Origin: Athripsodes cinereus
Taxonomy: Eukaryota > Arthropoda > Insecta > Trichoptera > Leptoceridae
DNA: 64,000 nt
NCBI GenBank assembly: GCA_947579605.1
Contig: OX388307.1
Span: forward strand, 33,147,237-33,211,236
Direction: 5' to 3'
Part shown: piece by piece, positions 37,801 to 48,430 of the stretch
How positions within the stretch are numbered: position 1 is the first letter of the stretch
Layout of the letters: every line of letters begins with the position of its first letter
Notes under the pieces: generated by a model
The model's database searches: none
The model's input: only the letters and a program-made list of their open reading frames with translations
Told to the model about the DNA's origin: nothing
Made by a program: the position numbers and the translations under genes

Positions 37801-40800
37801 ATATGTATGATCTTAGTTTGTTGAATGTACAAATATTTGTTCGACAATGAGTGAGAGTTAATAAAATAAAGTGGAATAACTAAATATTGTTTTACCAATT
37901 AAGTATCTTATTCTCAAACCTCTCTAACATGGAGAGTCAGTGGATATGTTGAATTGTTACAATGATTGATTCATTTCAGTTGTACATTCACGACAATGGC
38001 TTAGTACGAATATCTCAATACCTGGTACCCTGGAAGCAACTGGTAAGTGTCAACTTGGAGGACAATCCTTGGGACTGTGATTGTCGTATGGCTGTCCTCG
38101 TACAAGAGAATGATTTGACCAAACTCATTCCACCTACAACTACCCCAAGGTGAGTTTATTTATGTAAAATATTACGGTAAATACTTAAATGGGTGACCAA
38201 CAATGAATTTACTCTAATAATTTTTGTGCAACGAAAAAAAAACCAAGATAGCGACTAATATTGTGTGAGAAAAAATCATAGCCGAGCTCGTAAAAATGGG
38301 ATACTTTTTCTAGGTTAGAAACTGAAAATACTAAATGGGCAATAGAAAATACTAACTGAGCGATTACATCCCTATATCCAATAATTGACAGAAAATACCA
38401 AAAGGAACATGTAAATTAAATTGGTATTTATATGTTCTTTTTAATTATTTTCTTGAGATGAATTTATTTTATTAATTAATTAAGTTAAAACATCCTCACA
38501 TAAAATGTCAAAAGAATATGTCTTGAACGAAAATACTACCTGGCAGCCAACCACCTTTATTTTCACAATATTTTTTTGTTTTATAAACACATCCTAAATA
38601 AAATGTAGCTCATTTTAAATACATTTTCTCCCAATTTTCGATTTATTGGTTTGCAGCAATGCTGTCATCTAAATAGTTATACGGTCCCAAAAATTACTCA
38701 CTCTAGTTTCATATGGTTACTCACTTTAGTATTATGTCATCGTTCACATTTAGTCACCCAGTTAGTAATTATAAATGCTCATTTTTTGCAAGTAATCATT
38801 TGAACTTTTTGTCATTCCTCTATATACTATCCAAAATTTTGTGTATCAACAGTATTTTTGGTTCATAGAAAAACTATTCTTATATTTAAATTCTCACAGA
38901 AAATAATGTGTTGTTTGTTTATTTACAGATGTCTAACTCCATTAGAAATGGGTGGCAGGCCTTTATCAACGTTATTACAGGAAAAGTCTTGTCCTAAGAT
39001 GCAAGTGACAAATAAGACGTCTCACATAGTCGCACCACAATTTATGAAAAGTATTTTGAATCGTCCCAGGAATGGATTACTTGCTTTCTTATTTGTGTGC
39101 GGAGTTGTTGTGTTTGGAATGATAGTGGGTTTTTGTGTAACACGAATCAAAATAAGACTTACAAGAAATACTTCTGAACAACCAATAAGATATATAAATA
39201 TATGATGCAATCAGTCAATGAACAACCAATAAGATATATAAATATATGATGCAATCAGTCAATGAACAACGGTTTTTTTAAGTGTGAGGCCTGTGTTAAG
39301 TTTATTTTATTCTAGGAATAAGTTTGGTAAATGTACCTCTGGTGTTCCTGTGAGTGAGTTGGTGTACGCTAGGAACTGTTGTAAGACCCTCTCTGACTTG
39401 TGTGACAAGTCTTTGAAGGTGAAGAAGGCATCCAGCTTATCTACGCAACTCCGACACACCATGTGAGGGAGGGGGTCTGTCCTCGATACCTGAAATAACA
39501 ATCATTTTGAAATTAATACAAACACATGTACAATACAAGTGAGTAGGTACACAGTGGGCATTCCCAAAACAGAATATGACATGATAATGATACACGTACA
39601 ATTAAAAGTTATATTCTTTATAACTTGGTATTTAATAATCTGGTGTACATGTGCAAAAAGAAAACAGTACTCCTAATTCATAAGACTTTACTTTAAAATT
39701 GTATTACAACAATCTGTCTGTTGTTCTTTTGACATTAGTATAATATATTATACCACATCAGAATACTTACAGAAAATGTTATCAAATATATTAAATACAT
39801 AAATTAAATTAATTGCAATTAACCATTAATATATTAATATAACATGTATAGACAATTCGCAAATACCGAGCTAGTCCCAAACTAAGAAATGAATCTTGTA
39901 TTATGGGTACTAACACAACACCCATACAACCAAATACGGTCGCCGTGACTAAAATATCAGCCACAAAATAATCCATACACATATTGTACATACGATGTTC
40001 ACCCGCCGTGTTCTAAACGCTATAGTGTAAGGTTATATGACAAAATGTACACTCAATATCCACGCACTGCAACTTATTTGGGAATGCGTGATGTTAAGAA
40101 CACAATGTAAAGGAATAATGTCTACGCGTCGGACCCAAATTGCCACTGAATGATGTTTAGTACACTTAGTGTACCCAAAGAAGTAGCGGTTATAGAAAAA
40201 GTTATCTCAAGGTCTTGGTCGTATAATAAGTTGACAGTTGTCAAAACAATACCAGTGTTGCTCAACATTGCACAGAAGGGGTATGAACAAGATGAAATTA
40301 AAATGTTCGATCTTGACAGAGTTAAGTGTTAACTCATTTCTATGAGTGATAAAAATTATATAATATTCATACCTGTTTTATCTATAATGTGAATTATGTA
40401 TATTTTTTTTTTATGTTTACTATCTTTTTTACTCTTACTCCAACATCGGTGTGGAATGGAAAGTATATTAAAAAAAACACACACACATACATATGTAAAA
40501 CAATTTAATGTACATAAACAAAAATGATTTTTAAATAAATTATGTAATATCTGTTGCAAATTCCTGCAGGTAGACTGCAGTGGCGTGCCTTCCATACATG
40601 CAAAAAAGCAACGCATGCCTAGGGAATAAATCTATAATTTACGAGAGAAAGTATCTAAAAAAACGACGAAGTTTAAATTGGTTTGAATCTTCCGCTAAAC
40701 GTTAGCTAATCTATTGCAAACTTCAGGTCAATGGCTAACATAGTGACCTCTAATGGCCGGTTTCAATAATCTATCTATCCGCTACTGTCGATTGAAATCT

Positions 40801-43800
40801 ATTGTGTTCTATATTTTAAATCATAGATTTAAATCGACAGTCACAGATAGATAGGTTATTGAAACCGACCATAAATGTACCTATAAACAGTATAAACGGT
40901 AAACCTTGATTCAAATCTCGCGCTACACGTTAGCAAACCTTTTGTAAACTTCACTTCAATGGTTACAATACGGATAAATTCGTATGACTCCAGACAATAG
41001 TCCTGTCCTATTTCCACCTCTTTGCATCATATGTAGCTTTTATGTTATCTGTCACACGTAGGGAAAGTACGTTAAAAGTATTTGTGTTGTGCACAAATAT
41101 TATCAACGTACTTAATACAAGTGCTTAATACTAGTGTATATGCAAGTGTAGTGGTACAATACATGTGCACGCCAGATTCAATGCATCTAGGGAAGGTTTG
41201 TATGTGTTAGTGCAAAAGACAATAATATTATGTGTATTATTGGCTTCGGTCGAGTCATTTTTAATAATTATCTTTAATGAATTGAAGTTGTGTTTTGCGT
41301 AAATTAATCCAATACCGGTTAAATGAAGTGTGTTTATTGAGATACCACTTCATGTTAATGCGATATGATATAAAAGTTCAATTTCATTCAATTTCGATTC
41401 GATTTCCCCGAAACTTAAGTTCGTCTTTAAGTTTAATATTATTTTTCAATAAACATTATGACTCAATATTTACTATAGGTTTTTTCGGTATATAATTTTA
41501 TGATTATAATTATGATAACATTCCGCTTTATTTCATATAAATACTGTAACAGTCTTTAGATATTAATTATTCTTTAATACACATACCTACTTCTAAATTT
41601 TGATGTGTTTTCGCATATTCGTAATTATAAGTTCAAAATGACACACTTGAGTGGGTGTAAATGTGTGTTATGTAAATTTAAAGAATATCTTTGTTTTGCA
41701 CTGTAAAAAAATATCATTCCCTGTTTTGTTATTTTTTTTTTAAATTTACTCGTTTCAAGATAGGTAAGGTATTAAGTACAATAATTAGCTCGATGTCGGG
41801 TTCCTTGCCTTAAGAAAAGAATTAAATTATATTTAGAATAGCTTTATCACTTAAGTATTTTGAGTTATTTGTTGCTGAAAATGTTTCATATTATCGATTA
41901 TATTTAATAAATATATTTCATATTTGAGTTTTTGTTTCTTCACTAAGACTGGGGACTATCGCCCTTTATCGCTTTATTTTGGGAGTTCCGAGTTGGTATA
42001 GGGTAACCTCCCCACTTAGAGTGTTTCCTCATATTTCTTTTGTTCAAATGTTGTCATTAAAATGGTTTATTGTAAAAGAGGTCATTCAGACTATCTGGAT
42101 TATTGTGAACAGAAAAATAGTTAAGTTTTTGGCCAACAATAATTGTTTTCTAATATATTATAATAAATTCTACCTACACAAACCGCGTGATATTTATCTT
42201 TTTCAAATGTTGGTATACGTTGGTAAAACGGTATATTGTAAAAGAGGCTACTATACACAAACAGCATGCCCAATACAAAAAGTCTAGTCCCGCCACTGGT
42301 AGACTGGTCTAATTAGATGCAAAATATTGTAAAAATTGGTCAAATTTCACTTCATGATCTAACGGTGTCTTCAAAAAATGGTTTTAATAAAATCAATTGT
42401 TCATTTCCATTTCAATTTGAATATCTTCTTATTGTCCCAATTTTATTATTTGTTTTAATCTGAAAATAAATAGAAAATATTATTCATTTAATAACTCTTT
42501 TTTCTTTGCAAATAATTTTATTAATTTATTTGTTTTATTTATCTTGCACATCATCATTCATATAACAAATTAAATAAAGCAGTACACACAAGAAAAAAAC
42601 ACAAGAACTTCAATTTCTTATAGGTATATGTGTAATGAATAATACTTACGCCTTTATTTTCAACCTTTTTTGGGTATGGTTAAGAACACTATTTTGGATT
42701 GAAGTGTCTTCTTCCTTCACAGTGCATGTCTTGTCTGCAAGATTGCATATATCTAAAAACATCAAAATACCAAATATTAAAAAATATTTTTACTTAAAGA
42801 AAATTAATTTACGTACATAATTATATCAGATACTGCCGCACAGTTTGACAACCATTTAAGGTCCATTAAACGAGTGTGGCCATATTGGAACAATGATACT
42901 AAATGCCAAGCCATTTCAAAAATGCAATTTATCTGATTATTACAACAAATTTGGCATAGATTCGTCAATATTTTAACCTAATTTTACCAATATCATTTGC
43001 CAGCTAGCTGGTGGTATCAATTTCTTTAATTTTTGTAGTTACATAAATATTATAATTATAAAACAATATCTCCTACCTTCAGAGTTCAAATGGCGTTCTT
43101 GTTTCTCGTAAATATTTTTATAAATTGCACAGTCAATCAACATCTCGCACTCAAAATGACGATGATCTCCGAAATACTCGTATCATTTATTACAACGCTT
43201 TCGCAATCAACGCCATTAATAATTTTACGACAAAACAACGATGCACCACAGATAGAACGCAGCTACAACGGAACATGTCGTCTTTTATTTTCGTTTGTCG
43301 TTCGGATTTCTCCGTGTTCACGATATCTGTTGAGATGCGCGCGCGCTATGGAATATGGAATGTAGCTGTGACTAACCTTCCCCATTTTTAAGAACCGTTT
43401 AACAAAAAGTGTGCGCCCTGATACCAATTTGATCCCGGTGTAGGAAAACGAGTGTAGTGAATGTTCTCTAACTGATACCAAAATGGTTGTATGGGCAATA
43501 CACATATATACAATGCACTACACACATATACATGTAACACCCAGACCCAGAACAATTTTTTTTTTTTTACATACATAGAAAACTCACACAGATCGAGCTA
43601 GTCCCAAACTAAGATGAATCTTGTATTATGGGTACTAACACAACAATACACATATATACAATGCACTACACACATATACATGTAACACCCAGACCCAGAA
43701 CAATTTTTTTTTTTTTTACATACATAGACAACTCACACAGATCGAGCTAGTCCCAAACTAAGATGAATCTTGTATTATGGGTACTAACGCGACGATACAC

Positions 43801-45892
43801 ACATACAATGCACTACACACATATACATGTAACACCCAGACAATTTGAAAAAGGTCATTCTTCATTTTGCACTGGGCGGGAATCGAACCCAGGACCTTGT
43901 GACTCAAACGCAAGAGCGTAGCCCCTGCACCACACCGGTCGTCAAATTATTTATCATTATTATCATATTTACTTTAGTTGAATCATTTTATAAAACATAA
44001 TATTCCTATTTTTATAACAGAGAGTGTTTTTCTATAACTAATCAAAGAATAATGTAAATAACAAAGTATGTTGCATTAACATGTGGAAATAAAATAAAAT
44101 AAAAAAATAAAAAACGCTGCGTGATAGAGTGAAGAATGAGGATATTAGAAGAATGAGCGGATGCAAGAAGAGTGTTGTGGACAGAATGCGCGTGAATAAA
44201 CTACGGTGGTTTGGACACGTTGAACGAATGAACGAAGTAAGAATGACAAAGAGGATATACTTGTCTGAAAGAAAAGGTGTGAGGAAGCGCGGACGTCCGA
44301 GAACCACGTGGCTTGATCACGTGGATCAAATTCTCAAGGACGGCCGCGTGTTGAGTAAGAGGAATCGACGTGCGTGTATGAGAAACTATATGAATGTGGA
44401 GAAAGCGAAGGAAGTGTGTAAAGATAGATCTGTGTGGCGTTCCGTTCTCTCTGCCTACCCCACTTGGGATACGGCGTGAGGGTATAGTATAGTAATAAAA
44501 TATAACTTTATTTTTTGCTATCCACCCGTTTTCGAGTGATATGAGGAAACAAAATATAGTTTTGTTTTCTTACATAGTCGTGTAATTTTTACAATTAAAA
44601 CATTTTATTTTTAAGTTATCACATGCACATGTAAACATATCAGTAGTAGACCAAATGTTCTTCTAAAGATAAAGTGACCATAGCTCATTAACGGTTGTAT
44701 CTAGTAAGGCATTCCACCCTGTACCAGAGATATAAGTTAATGAGATGTATAAAATAAACAAGTGGCTGAGACATTGTACGTCTAATAAAAGTATATTGGT
44801 GGCCAGATAATTTCTACAGAATTAGGCTTAGTCATCACAGCATGTAACCCAGTCATATCAGTGAGTAGGTATACATACAATATATATTATATAGTATAGT
44901 GAGATGATAACTAAGACAACAAAGGTTGAAATAATAACATAATATTATCAATAATCAACAATAATAAATTCACTGACACTAAAAATAATAATACAAAATA
45001 TTATAATGCAGGTACATAAGTACACAAGGAAATAATGTACCTGTAATAGAAATCTTAATGTTTATAAGTTATCACAATGCACATTGCATCAGATTAATAA
45101 TAATAATTGTGATATGATAAGTGATAAAGTTCAACATTTTATTTATGCAAAGTTTTATCATAGCCCATGTACATAAAATGCTGTGCTAACTATACACTTA
45201 ATATAGACATAGTGAACTGAACTCTTTACACTTTGTACAACAGTTAATGTCTTGTAATAATAATAAAACCTCTCTTTTCCTCCCAATCCTTTGTTTCAAA
45301 GTTCATCATCATCGTGTGTATTGACTTGTGAGTAGAATGTAGATACATATTATACAATACTATGCTGAGTACATGTACTTCATTTGGATTTCATTCTACT
45401 ATACATCACTCAAGATATATCATTATCGGCTATATAATAGATAATGTTGCGACTATTGTACAATTTGATTTAATGAGTATAATGTAAAAACTCCATTAGT
45501 CATCAGAGATTAGTCTTAGGTACGTATTATATGTATGAATTGAGGATATTGCGTAGGCAGTAACATGATATCACAAAGCGAAAATACCCAACATCGGCGA
45601 GAAAGTTACAATGGCGCTTATCAGCATCCGTAATCTCAATAGGATTAAATACATCCACTAAACACTTTCACGCCGCATTGGATGAATCATAACACAGAGA
45701 CTAGACTTAATTACTTATCTAATCGATAAAAATACGTACCACCAATGAGAGACATGTCATAATTTTCTCAGGAAGATATGATTCGCCCTTATCACCGTCA
45801 AAAATAGATAAGTTAACATCACTGCATTTATCCCCACAGAATGATAAACAAAGGCGACACACGGAGTAGAACTTCGGTGGCACATTACACAT
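28900..45892 (-). CDS. ZAD and GATA-type zinc finger protein
   Basis: Ten exons: 45892-45740, 39489-39337, 33922-33215, 32259-32157, 31284-31163, 30893-30726, 30559-30391, 30250-30122, 29825-29656 and 28977-28900 (1953 nt, 650 aa). Exons 1-2 encode a ZAD: C12/C15 ([13 protein letters not shown]) and C63/C66 ([12 protein letters not shown]), an arthropod module that binds zinc and usually dimerises. Exon 3 is long, acidic and serine-rich. One GATA finger spans exons 7-8: C509-X2-C512-X17-C530-X2-C533 ([18 protein letters not shown], then [17 protein letters not shown]), followed by an arginine-rich tail (HTRRRRPRD). It should act as a nuclear factor recognising GATA sites. The exon 9 donor is inferred: GTCAGT at 29655 keeps phase with the final exon, whereas the nearby GTATAC donor would give an early stop. 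Intron 2 contains the LRR gene and intron 1 a small candidate gene. No specific orthologue is claimed. Confidence 0.88.
29130..29580 (+). pseudogene. LINE RT C-terminal fragment split by a MITE
   Basis: Before the MITE the frame reads [15 protein letters not shown], and after it resumes with [20 protein letters not shown]. Both match the conserved C-terminal region also seen at 61110-60890 (minus). It is a short decayed copy in the intron between the last two ZAD-GATA coding exons, on the opposite strand. Confidence 0.6.
29218..29355. mobile_element. Palindromic MITE inside a LINE fragment
   Basis: The termini TAGACAAAC plus ACTTAGCGATCGACTAC and their inverted copy form a TIR of about 30 bp with few mismatches. 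Inner TTTCGACAAT/ATTGTCGAAA extends the foldback. The element is about 138 bp long and non-coding. Confidence 0.7.
30595..30668 (-). repeat. RTE-family LINE 3'-end fragment
   Basis: On the minus strand it matches the end of the RTE ORF (SVL-AYPTWD region). On the plus strand it contains 'CACATCCCAAATGGGGTAGG' followed by the 'gagaacggaacgcc' string. It lies in ZAD-GATA intron 6. Confidence 0.55.
31640..31765. other. Unassigned GC-richer segment
   Basis: It is open in more than one frame, for example a plus-strand frame beginning [13 protein letters not shown]. It lies in ZAD-GATA intron 4. The splice phases of the flanking exons already match without it. It could be a repeat remnant or an alternative exon; nothing in it was recognised. 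Confidence 0.2.
31861..31980 (-). repeat. (ACT)n repeat plus LINE 3' tail
   Basis: An ACT trinucleotide run (31861-31885) abuts a fragment with 'CATCACGGCATATCCCAC', 'GTGGGGCAGCC' and 'AAGCCGTCCTCTCCGCGCC'. It is homologous to 7750-7845. Confidence 0.6.
34524..39205 (+). CDS. Leucine-rich repeat single-pass membrane protein
   Basis: Seven exons: 34524-34737, 36111-36293, 36430-36653, 36732-36930, 37231-37409, 37980-38149 and 38929-39205 (1446 nt, 481 aa), in phase throughout. The N-terminus has a signal peptide (hydrophobic core about residues 10-24) and a cysteine cluster CSVCSC typical of an LRR N-cap. Several LRRs follow ([46 protein letters not shown]). An LRR C-cap reads NPWDCDCRM, then comes a transmembrane helix ([20 protein letters not shown]) and a short basic tail ending YINI. 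It predicts a type I surface protein with an extracellular LRR domain, in adhesion or ligand binding; partner unknown. The whole gene lies in intron 2 of the ZAD-GATA gene on the opposite strand, ending 131 bp from ZAD exon 2. Exon 6 contains an unused donor-like GTAAGT at 38042. Confidence 0.9.
34770..34793. repeat. (AC)n microsatellite
   Basis: About eleven AC dinucleotides shortly after the exon 1 donor of the LRR gene. Confidence 0.85.
34890..35000 (-). repeat. Degenerate RTE-family fragment
   Basis: It carries 'GCTTCCGTCACTGTCATACA' followed by 'ATTCCTCATGCATGCT', the same run as at 50158-50193, where it encodes the RTE C-terminus on the minus strand. Here it is too decayed to keep a frame. 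Confidence 0.6.
35105..35180 (+). pseudogene. LINE C-terminal end fragment
   Basis: A short frame, [19 protein letters not shown] then stop, has the form of the terminal peptide of a LINE ORF2. It is followed by 'ggagaagaagaag', an imperfect tail. Confidence 0.55.
35724..35902. mobile_element. Long-TIR MITE, copy 1
   Basis: The left end AGGGTTACCCTTGACAAAAT and the right end (GTGTCAAGAGTAACCCT) are inverted. The next blocks (GATCTCAATCTTAATCATACG and the opposite GATTAAGATCAAGACTAG) extend the repeat. It is the same family as 62731-62941 and lies in intron 1 of the LRR gene. Confidence 0.75.
37548..37668 (-). repeat. tRNA-derived SINE, copy 1
   Basis: On the minus strand it reads as a tRNA-like head with GGTAGAATCTTGGCCTCATG, a B box GTTTGATCCCAG, GCCGGCAAAC and a downstream body CCTTTCACGACACTG. 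The same head and body occur on the plus strand at 53829-53990. It lies in LRR gene intron 5. Confidence 0.7.
39176..39264. repeat. 44-bp tandem duplication at the LRR gene stop
   Basis: A unit starting GAACAACCAATAAGATATAT is present twice in tandem. The first copy contains the last codons and stop (39203-39205) of the LRR gene; the second lies in its 3' UTR. Confidence 0.85.
39850..39945 (-). repeat. Fragment of the tRNA-like/minisatellite element
   Basis: It contains GAGCTAGTCCCAAACTAAG and TTGTATTATGGGTACTAAC, the core of the minisatellite unit at 43495-43840. Confidence 0.65.
40150..40332 (+). CDS. Unrecognised 60-residue open frame (doubtful)
   Basis: A 60-codon frame starts at tandem ATGs and includes [20 protein letters not shown] and [17 protein letters not shown]. 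Its composition is more protein-like than most chance frames here (charged, few rare residues). There is no domain match. An upstream frame (from 40048) with separate stops suggests either a decayed gene or chance. It lies in ZAD-GATA intron 1, opposite strand. Confidence 0.18.
   Translation: MMFSTLSVPKEVAVIEKVISRSWSYNKLTVVKTIPVLLNIAQKGYEQDEIKMFDLDRVKC
40578..42298. mobile_element. hAT element (non-autonomous) in ZAD-GATA intron 1
   Basis: The exact 8-bp duplication GTAGACTG flanks it (40570-40577 and 42299-42306). Termini are CAGTGGCGTG and CCCGCCACTG, the common hAT end. The 1721-bp interior lacks a recognisable transposase. It carries a nested palindromic MITE at 40753-40872. Confidence 0.88.
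40753..40872. mobile_element. Palindromic MITE nested in the hAT element
   Basis: The arms ATGGCCGGTTTCAATAATC and the inverse ending TTATTGAAACCGACCAT pair over about 50 bases each, with a short loop near 40805-40822. Related direct repeats (ACGTTAGC..AAACTTCA..TCAATGG) lie on each side at about 40700 and 40927. Confidence 0.7.
42429..43143 (-). CDS. Candidate small three-exon gene, 66 aa, unrecognised
   Basis: Exons 43143-43077, 42752-42650 and 42459-42429 join in phases 1, 2 and end at TAA, giving 201 nt. Donors are GTAGGA and GTAAGT; acceptors are TTTTTAG and ATTTTCAG. The product is small, lysine-rich and includes [30 protein letters not shown] and ends KQIIKLGQ. No family is recognised. 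An upstream GC-richer block (about 43200-43350, with CGCGCGCGC) could be its promoter. It lies inside ZAD-GATA intron 1 on the same strand. The phase-1-then-phase-2 agreement across three exons is the main support. It could also be an unrelated coincidence or an alternative 5' part of a longer transcript. Confidence 0.4.
43495..43945 (-). repeat. tRNA-like SINE head with 147-bp minisatellite
   Basis: On the minus strand 43943-43865 forms a tRNA-like head with GGTGCAGGGGCTACGCTC and the B box GGTTCGATTCCCGCCC. Past it, a unit of about 147 bp is repeated two full times (from 43498 and 43645) with a third partial (from 43793). Each unit contains GAGCTAGTCCCAAACTAAG and a T-run. Confidence 0.75.
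44111..44500 (+). pseudogene. RTE-family LINE 3' fragment
   Basis: An open 116-codon frame (44129-44479) contains [33 protein letters not shown] and ends [12 protein letters not shown]. It is nearly identical to the end of the 50866-52460 copy. It is followed by a GTATAGTATAG tail and lacks the RT domain. Confidence 0.85.
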
Positions 45893-46130
45893 ATTTAATA
45901 AGCTTTACACTCAAATATAATAAAGACACAAAAACTTGTAAATCTAAACATTTATACGGAAATAAATATAAATCGCTGACTTAAAAACAAATAAAGTTTT
46001 TCCGAGAAAATGTGAAATGCAGGCATGCACATCGCGATTTGTCAAGACTCGGTGACATCACCGCCATCTGCCGCCTAACAAGATAAACACAAAGTACCAC
46101 CACCACCACCACCGCCGCTCATATTCCTTT
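45893..46130 (-). promoter_or_regulatory. Putative promoter/5' UTR of the ZAD-GATA gene
   Basis: It lies directly upstream of the start codon at 45892 and includes a GC-richer block at about 46020-46125 (CATCACCGCCATCTGCCGCC and a CAC/CCG run). An AGATAA string lies at about 46080. No TATA box or start site can be set with confidence. Confidence 0.3.
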
Positions 46131-47999
46131 TGTATTATTTTGTATTGCACAACACAAATATATGTATATAGATTATAGTAAATAATATAAAATATAAGAG
46201 AAGTATATCACTGCATGTGTGTATAATATGTTTATTATACCCATGCATAGAAATTTATACCTACGCACTTCTATAGGCACCTACTAATCTTAATGTAAAC
46301 ATCTACTACAAATCAATCTACACGTGGGGTCATATATTTTGATAACGCGTTTTTATGAAGTATGATCCAGAAAGCTACCTATTTATAATTGGTTATTAAT
46401 AAACTTTCTTTAGATTTCACTCGTTATTTTTTATTGCAACTATGTAGGTAAGTTTGATTATTATTAAATTTTTCCTATATTTTTAAAATTAGTTTTTATA
46501 TCGAACGTACTACAAAATATTTTATATTTTCTTAAAAATTTTCAAACTGAAAATAATATTCGTATATCTATGTGTATTATGTTATGTAGCGCATAGCGAA
46601 TAGCGCAAAATTATGTATTCAGTGGTAATGTAGTCATGTTTTTCTTTAATTCTTTGTATACAAATTTTGTGCAATAAAGATTTTTATTATTATCTCATAT
46701 CTCATTTATTAAACAAAACAATATTTGATTCTACATTTTGAACACAATATAAGATTAACAATAAAATTTAAAAATAACATTAAATAACAAAAACCATAAA
46801 ATATTAAAATAAATTTATGTAGGTATTCAAAATGTAGAACCCCAACATTACTCGAGTTGATTCTTCCATGATGTTCTATGAAATAGTACAATCATGGGAG
46901 ATCACTTACAGAGCTACAGGGACAAAATCCTTCTTACAATTCTTATTATTATCATTATTTTCGGGCTGAGTTTTTTTTAATAAATTATATGAATGTCCTT
47001 TTAACCTTTATACTTTTTTACTGATATTTTATATTATTTTCTTATCAAAAACGTTAATATTATCTTTTTGAAAATGATTTTGTCTACAATTTAAGGTGTT
47101 GATATGAATGATTTTTTCTTTATAATTATTATTATTCGTAAATATTATGTTTTGGCGCGTATAACACTTTCTATTGGCTTCAAACGTATAAATATTAATA
47201 GTTTACACCATAAATTTCGAGATAGCATAGACAATTGTCAAAATAATTATTGTTTATAGTCATATTTTTCTTATTTTGACGATTCCAAATATTTTGTCGA
47301 TTTTTCCTTATTTTACCAAAATAGATGGTGTTGATTTCGTTGATTTTACTGGTAGTTGAGAAAATTACTCTGCAAGCCTATTTTTTTTTGTATATGTCTA
47401 TATTATGATTTTGTATTCTTAAAAGAAAATAGTTGTCTCTGGTTTATATATTGCTAGTCGATTAAATTATTCGATAGTTGTAACCATTTTAATACTTTTA
47501 TTTGAAAGAAATGTCCAAGGAAACATAATTCACTATAATTTTTGGATGCTTTCTACTTTGCAATGAATGTAGTAATATGTGTTCATAGAAAATAATAAGT
47601 AGATAATAATAAATATTATTTGGAAACTTAAAAACTTATATTGGTAGACTTTGTTACAATAATATCAAATGTCGAGTGAAGAAAAAGATTAATATTTGGG
47701 GTCGGGAAAAACAAAACATACCAACTAGTAATAATAGAAGAACAAAGTAGTATCTACAACTTTGCTCTTGAACGCTTCACATAATTAAGTATTAAAAGTT
47801 TATATTTAATTAATTATATTTAACGCTTCACATAATTAAGTATTAAAAGTTTATAAAAATTGTGTTTCCTACCTTTGTTTTTTTTACTGAACTCTTCGTA
47901 TCTTATTTTGAGTTGATATTATTTTTATTGACATTAAACAAAGTTTTTATTTTACAAAACAGCATAAAGTCTGACGTCTTTCAAGCGAGCCGTTAAGGA
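46131..47999. other. AT-rich intergenic region, no gene seen
   Basis: It holds a LINE-like 3' end 'GTGCAATAAAGATTTTTATT' at about 46670 and a 33-bp direct repeat (starting ACGCTTCACATAATTAAG) at about 47773 and 47823. Nothing else is recognisable. Confidence 0.45.
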
Positions 48000-48289
48000 G
48001 AAAATGATTTCCACAAACACAAACACAGCCTCTGAAACCTGAAACCCATCACTCCTAACCCCCCCCCTTTTTCCCCCTTTTCCTTTCCCTTTATGCATGT
48101 ATGTTTGTATCTTTTTTTTTGCAGTCTCTCCCTTTTTATATATATGTGTGTATGTATGTATGTTTTGTATATATGTTCACTTTGTGAATGTATTTTTTTT
48201 TCTCTTTTTTTTTTTCCAAAATCCTTTGGATTGTTGATTTTATTTTCATCGTATGTTTATTTTTTTATTTTTTAAGTTAATACTTTTGG

Positions 48290-48430
48290 GTTAGTTGGAA
48301 GAGATCGCGCCTTTGCGATAAACTCGCCCTCTGTATATTGATTGTATTTAATTTGAATGTATATTTTTTATGTAATTGTTTTTTATCAATGTACAGTAAA
48401 GAATGAATAAATAAATGAATAAATAAAATA
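48290..48430 (+). repeat. LINE 3' UTR end
   Basis: 'GGTTAGTTGGAAGAGATCGC' followed by 'GCGATAAACTCGCCCTCTG' and an AATAAATGAATAA tail is a common 3' end of insect LINEs. The reverse complement of the same core occurs at about 62008-62050. The 5' limit of this insertion is unclear. Confidence 0.6.

Noticed and set aside
46075..46090. GATA site showing self-regulation of the ZAD-GATA gene
   Set aside because: A single AGATAA in AT-rich DNA is expected by chance, so it is noted only as part of the promoter entry.
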